DNA of 64,000 bases, from positions 4,268,001-4,332,000 of the forward strand of contig NZ_JAFBBP010000001.1 in assembly GCF_016907275.1 (NCBI RefSeq), written 5' to 3'. The translations under genes and the position numbers were made by a program. Shown here piece after piece: positions 60,627 through 64,000 of this stretch. Position 1 is the stretch's first letter. Each line of letters begins with the position of its first letter. This DNA is from Micromonospora luteifusca. Lineage in GTDB: Bacteria > Actinomycetota > Actinomycetes > Mycobacteriales > Micromonosporaceae. A model generated the notes under the pieces. It had not been told where the DNA came from. It made no database searches and saw only the letters and a list, made by a program, of their open reading frames with translations.

Positions 60627-61031
60627 ATGAGCGCGAGCATGGAGCATTTCACGATCGCAACCGTTGCCGAGAACAGTCCGGATTTCCGCCGGGTGCTGTG
60701 GACCGGTGAGCACACCCAGCTGGTCATCATGACCATCCCCGCGGATGGGGAGATCGGCGAGGAGGTGCATGAGGACATCGACCAGATCCTGACCTTCGTC
60801 AGTGGCGTTGGTGAGGCCCGGGTCGGTGGTGCGAAGCGCAAGGTCGTCGCGGGCGACCTGGTCGTGGTTCCGGCGGGCACCAAGCACAACTTCGTCAACA
60901 CCGGCCCCAACCCGCTGGTGCTGTACACCGTCTACGGGCCGCCGGAGCACGCCGACAAGGCCGTGCACCGGACCAAGGCGGAGGCCGACGCGGCCGAGGC
61001 GGCGGGCAAGGACGAGCCGCCGACCGGGTGA
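60627..61031 (+). CDS. Cupin-domain protein
   Basis: A 134-residue single-domain cupin: motif 1 region EEVHEDIDQILTFVSGVGEARVGG and motif 2 GDLVVVPAGTKHNFVN, with metal-ligand His in EVHED and TKHNF. Cupins bind metal and act as dioxygenases, isomerases or sugar-binding proteins; role not evident. ATG 60627. Just upstream of the glycoside hydrolase (48 bp). Confidence 0.85.
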   Translation: MSASMEHFTIATVAENSPDFRRVLWTGEHTQLVIMTIPADGEIGEEVHEDIDQILTFVSGVGEARVGGAKRKVVAGDLVVVPAGTKHNFVNTGPNPLVLYTVYGPPEHADKAVHRTKAEADAAEAAGKDEPPTG

Positions 61032-61079
61032 CCAGGCCGGCAGCGGTCTGATCCGGGCCGACGCGGGTACCCCCGGCGG

Positions 61080-62879
61080 GTGGAGCAGCAGCCGGCGATT
61101 TCCGACTACGGCTTCCTCTCGGACTCCCGCTCGGGTGCCCTGGTCGGCAAGAACGGCTCGATCGACTGGTGGTGCCCGCACCGGTTCGATGGGGCAGCCG
61201 TGTTCGGGCGGCTGCTCGATCCGTCGGCCGGGCATTTCCAGGTGGCGCCGGTCGGTGTCGGCGGTCCGGGGCACCGGGTGGAGCGCGCGTACCTACCGGA
61301 GACGCTCGTGCTGCGGACGGTGCACCACACGCCGCACGGCAGCGTGGCGGTCACCGACGCGCTCGCCGCCGAGATGGGCGCCCGCGCGCACGCGCTGGGC
61401 ATGAACTCGCCTGCCGTGCTGATCCGGGTCGTCGAGGGGTTGTCCGGGCGGGTCCGGATGGCTCTCGACTTCGTGCCCCGGCCGGAGTACGGCCTGCTCA
61501 CGCCGTACCTGCATGAGCAGCCGGACGGGGGCGTGCTGGCCGGCGCCGGCCCGGTGGTGCTGGTGCTGCGCGCCGACGGCCTGACCCTGCGGGCGGGCGT
61601 CGACCGGGTGACCCACGAGTTCGAGGTGTCCGCCGGTCAGGTGGTCGGGATGGACGTCGCGTTCGGTGCTGTCTACGGGGACCCGCCGGTCAGGATGGAC
61701 CCGGTGGTCGCGCTCGCCGAAACGGTGCGGGCGTGGGAGGCGTACCGGGAGACGCACGAGTATTCCGGCCGGTACCCGGATCTTGTCCGGCAGAGCGCGA
61801 GGGTCCTGACCGGCCTGACGTACGCCCGCAGCGGGGCGGTCGCCGCAGCCCTGACCACGTCGCTGCCAGAGCGGATCGGCGGCGACCGCAACTACGACTA
61901 CCGCTACTCCTGGCTGCGGGACTTCTCGCTGACGATGCGGGCGCTCTGGGTGGCGGCCTGTCCCGACGAAACGTCCCGGCTGTTCGCCTGGGTGGCCCGC
62001 TCGATCGGCCGGATCGGCGACGAGCCGGTGCCGGTGCTCTTCGGGCTGGAGGGCGAGCGTGACCTCTCCGAGCACCACTGCCACCATCTGCGCGGATACC
62101 GCGACAGCAGGCCGGTCCGCATCGGCAACGACGCCTGGCGGCAGCGGCAGCTCGACGTGCCGGGTGAGGTGATGTCGGCGGTGTGGCGGCTGCGTGACTA
62201 CCTCGGCACGACGTTCGACGGCGAGTTGCGGGAGATGGTGCTCGGGTTGACCGAGCAGGTGGCCGCGACGTGGCATCTGCCGGACCGGGGTATGTGGGAG
62301 ACCCGGGACGAGGAGCGCCACTACCTGTCGTCCAAGGTGATCTGCTGGCTGACGCTGGACCGGGCGGTGGGGCTCGCCGACCGACTCGGGGATCGGGCCG
62401 ACCCGCGTCGCTGGGCCCGGGTGCGCGACGAGATCCGCGACACGGTGCTGCGCGAGGGGTGGAACGACCGGATCGGGGCGTTCACCGGCTCGTTCGGCTC
62501 GGCGGAGCTGGACGCCTCGGCGCTGATCCTGCCGGTGGCGCATTTTCTGCCCGCGACCGACCCGCGGATGCGTTCGACGATCTCGATCGTGGAGCGGGAG
62601 TTGGGCACGGACGACGGGCTGCTCCGGCGGTGGTCGACGGACCCGGGCGGCTTCCTGCTCTGCTCGTTCTGGCTGGTGGAGTGCCTGGTCATGGCGGGTG
62701 AGCCGCAGCGGGCTGAGGAGCTGTTCGAGCGGGTGGTGGGGTACGCCAACGACGTCGGGCTGTTCAGCGAGCAGGTCGACCTGCGGACCGGGGAGCACCT
62801 CGGCAACACCCCGCAGGCGCTCTCACACGTCGGGCTGATCAACGCCGCCTGGCGGTTGACCAAGCCGGACAGCTATTGA
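61080..62879 (+). CDS. Glycoside hydrolase family 15 (glucoamylase/trehalase-like)
   Basis: A 599-residue GH15 enzyme with an N-terminal beta domain (1-210: ISDYGFLSDSRSGALVGKNGSIDWWC) and an (alpha/alpha)6 barrel (about 220-599) with TSLPERIGGDRNYDYRYSWLRDFSLTMRAL, LPDRGMWETRDEE (proposed catalytic acid Glu) and FSEQVDLRTGE (catalytic base Glu). Actinomycete members without signal peptides, as here, are mostly trehalases. Hydrolyses trehalose or small alpha-glucans in the cytosol. GTG 61080. Confidence 0.85.
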   Translation: MEQQPAISDYGFLSDSRSGALVGKNGSIDWWCPHRFDGAAVFGRLLDPSAGHFQVAPVGVGGPGHRVERAYLPETLVLRTVHHTPHGSVAVTDALAAEMGARAHALGMNSPAVLIRVVEGLSGRVRMALDFVPRPEYGLLTPYLHEQPDGGVLAGAGPVVLVLRADGLTLRAGVDRVTHEFEVSAGQVVGMDVAFGAVYGDPPVRMDPVVALAETVRAWEAYRETHEYSGRYPDLVRQSARVLTGLTYARSGAVAAALTTSLPERIGGDRNYDYRYSWLRDFSLTMRALWVAACPDETSRLFAWVARSIGRIGDEPVPVLFGLEGERDLSEHHCHHLRGYRDSRPVRIGNDAWRQRQLDVPGEVMSAVWRLRDYLGTTFDGELREMVLGLTEQVAATWHLPDRGMWETRDEERHYLSSKVICWLTLDRAVGLADRLGDRADPRRWARVRDEIRDTVLREGWNDRIGAFTGSFGSAELDASALILPVAHFLPATDPRMRSTISIVERELGTDDGLLRRWSTDPGGFLLCSFWLVECLVMAGEPQRAEELFERVVGYANDVGLFSEQVDLRTGEHLGNTPQALSHVGLINAAWRLTKPDSY

Positions 62880-62959
62880 GCGCGATCCGCTCTACCGGAG
62901 GCCTCGACAACGGCTCCCCTCCTGCCGGAATCCTGCAACAGACCTGCAAGCGCCAGGCA

Positions 62960-62989
62960 TTGACGCTGATGCTTACGCAGTCTTAGCCT
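62960..62989 (+). promoter_or_regulatory. Promoter of the pectate lyase gene
   Basis: TTGACG (62960-62965), an 18-bp spacer, then TAGCCT (62984-62989): a fair housekeeping-sigma promoter about 170 bp upstream of the secreted lyase gene. Confidence 0.5.
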
Positions 62990-62998
62990 CGAAGGAGC

Positions 62999-63014
62999 GG
63001 GAAAGCCCTTTCCC
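62999..63014. promoter_or_regulatory. LacI-type operator-like palindrome
   Basis: GGGAAAG, two central bases, CTTTCCC: perfect 7-bp arms lying right at the predicted transcription start. Such sites downstream of the -10 box suit a sugar-responsive LacI-family repressor of plant-polymer-degrading genes. Confidence 0.5.
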
Positions 63015-63160
63015 AAGGTCTTTGATCCCGCTTCACCCCGCTTCGGATCCGGGCATCCGGCGGGCGCGCACCGATCCCAGGCAATGGCAGCACGCCGTGC
63101 CGACACGTCCCCAGGTGGACGGTCGAGGGATCGCCACCACATGCGTCAAGGAGGACAACT

Positions 63161-64000
63161 GTGCAGAAGAGACGACTCCCCGGCCGCCGGCCACTCCTGC
63201 TGGCGGTGGGTGCCGGCGTGACCGTGGCGGCCCTCGCCGCCGGCATGACCTCGGCCTTCGCGGCCACGGTCTTCAGCGACGACTTCAACGACGGCAACAC
63301 CTCCGGCTGGTCCAAGTCGGGCGGCACCTGGTCGGTCGACGGCTCGGGCGTACTCAACCAGTCCAGCGCCGGCAGTGAGCTGGCCCGGCAGTTCGCCGGC
63401 CAGACCAGCTGGACCAACTACTCCGTACAGGCACGGGTCAGGCCGGCGAGCTTCGGCTCGTCCAGCGCCCTGGTCGGGCTGGCCGCCCGGTCCACCAGCA
63501 GCACCAAGATGTACCGGCTGGCCCTGCTCGGCTCCGGTCGGGCCGAGCTGCAGGCGGTCAACGGCAGCAACATCACCGCGATCGGCTCCGCGTCGCTGGG
63601 CATCGGCACCGGCACCTGGTACACGCTGCGCATCGAGGCCAACGGCAGCACCATCCGGGGCTTCGTCAACGGCACGCAGATCGCGTCCGGCAGCAACAGC
63701 CTGGCCGGCGCGGGCCGAATCGGTCTGGTCACCGCGTACGCCAGCGGTGGCTTCGACGACGTGACGGTCGACTCGTCCGGTGGCGGCACCCCGACCACGC
63801 CGCCGGCGACCACCGCGCCACCGACCACCCCACCGCCCACCACCCCGGGCCCGACCACCCCGCCGCCCGCCGGCTGGCCGACGCCGACCAGCAGCCAGAA
63901 GGTCGACGCCACCATCGCGGTGTCCGGCACGTTCGACGGTGGGCTCAAGCGCTACTACGGCATCGGTGACGGCGGGCAGAGCGAGAGCCAGGACCCGATG
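63161..64000 (+). CDS. Secreted pectate lyase, jelly-roll + linker + PL3 (3' end outside window)
   Basis: Begins at GTG 63161 with a strong AAGGAGGA ribosome site 6 bases upstream. A Sec signal (residues 1-35, ending SAFAA) is followed by a concanavalin-like jelly-roll domain (about 36-205: FSDDFNDGNTSGWSKSGGTW ... ASGGFDDVTVD), a Pro/Thr linker (about 207-245), and the start of a family 3 pectate lyase (IAVSGTFDGGLKRYYGIGDG, GGQSESQDP), which the window cuts. It breaks down plant pectin outside the cell. The frame has no stop before the window edge. Confidence 0.8.
   Translation, partial: MQKRRLPGRRPLLLAVGAGVTVAALAAGMTSAFAATVFSDDFNDGNTSGWSKSGGTWSVDGSGVLNQSSAGSELARQFAGQTSWTNYSVQARVRPASFGSSSALVGLAARSTSSTKMYRLALLGSGRAELQAVNGSNITAIGSASLGIGTGTWYTLRIEANGSTIRGFVNGTQIASGSNSLAGAGRIGLVTAYASGGFDDVTVDSSGGGTPTTPPATTAPPTTPPPTTPGPTTPPPAGWPTPTSSQKVDATIAVSGTFDGGLKRYYGIGDGGQSESQDPM

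Noticed and set aside
1..64000. CRISPR array, tRNA or rRNA genes
   Set aside because: No spaced direct repeats of CRISPR type, no cloverleaf and no rRNA-like stretch noticed in reading through by eye.

Overview
The window is from a high-GC actinobacterium, most probably a Micromonospora or close relative. The evidence is the strongly GC-biased third codon positions, the frequent GTG starts, the many NarL-type two-component pairs with drug-type ABC exporters, F420-dependent and XRE/MmyB-type genes, and a secreted pectate lyase with a Pro/Thr linker at the right edge. No rRNA, tRNA or CRISPR array was seen. All functions are read from motifs and family knowledge; no database search was run.

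Bases 1-5018 form a compact four-gene operon with visibly lower GC and several TTA codons, unlike the rest of the window. It encodes a GHKL/histidine-kinase ATPase (cut by the window edge), a response regulator with a CheY-like domain and no DNA-binding domain, a ComEC-like metallo-beta-lactamase hydrolase, and an Eco57I-type adenine methyltransferase. This looks like a transferred genomic-defence-type cassette and is the best candidate for a poorly described system.

Bases 5005-18300 are an accessory, transposon-scarred zone. It holds an aminoglycoside-phosphotransferase-like kinase, an IS110 element with a strong 5' RNA hairpin (candidate bridge RNA) whose transposase frame runs into the antisense of an XRE/TPR regulator, a flavoprotein, a globin-FAD-NAD reductase, a GIY-YIG protein whose stop codon is made at an IS boundary, an intact IS5-like element and a decayed copy of its 3' end, a D-Ala-D-Ala-peptidase-like hydrolase, a DedA protein, a two-component pair, and small mobile-element-type proteins.

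Bases 18400-64000 are ordinary chromosomal actinomycete content. They include secreted proteins (fnIII-CBM3, a three-repeat protein, lipoprotein, M15 peptidase, PBP4, pectate lyase), a giant AAA-ATPase regulator, and three ABC exporter systems. The systems at 38-43 kb and 45-49 kb each sit next to a NarL-type kinase/regulator pair transcribed divergently, so each pair probably controls its transporter. There is also a run of redox enzymes (two aldo/keto reductases, an SDR, an FMN reductase, an F420-type enzyme, a flavin monooxygenase), a caspase-like DUF6642 protein, two paralogous small CRND/CRLHRWG proteins 6 kb apart, an aquaporin, a cupin and a GH15 glucoamylase/trehalase. Convergent gene pairs are commonly separated by strong GC-rich hairpin terminators.
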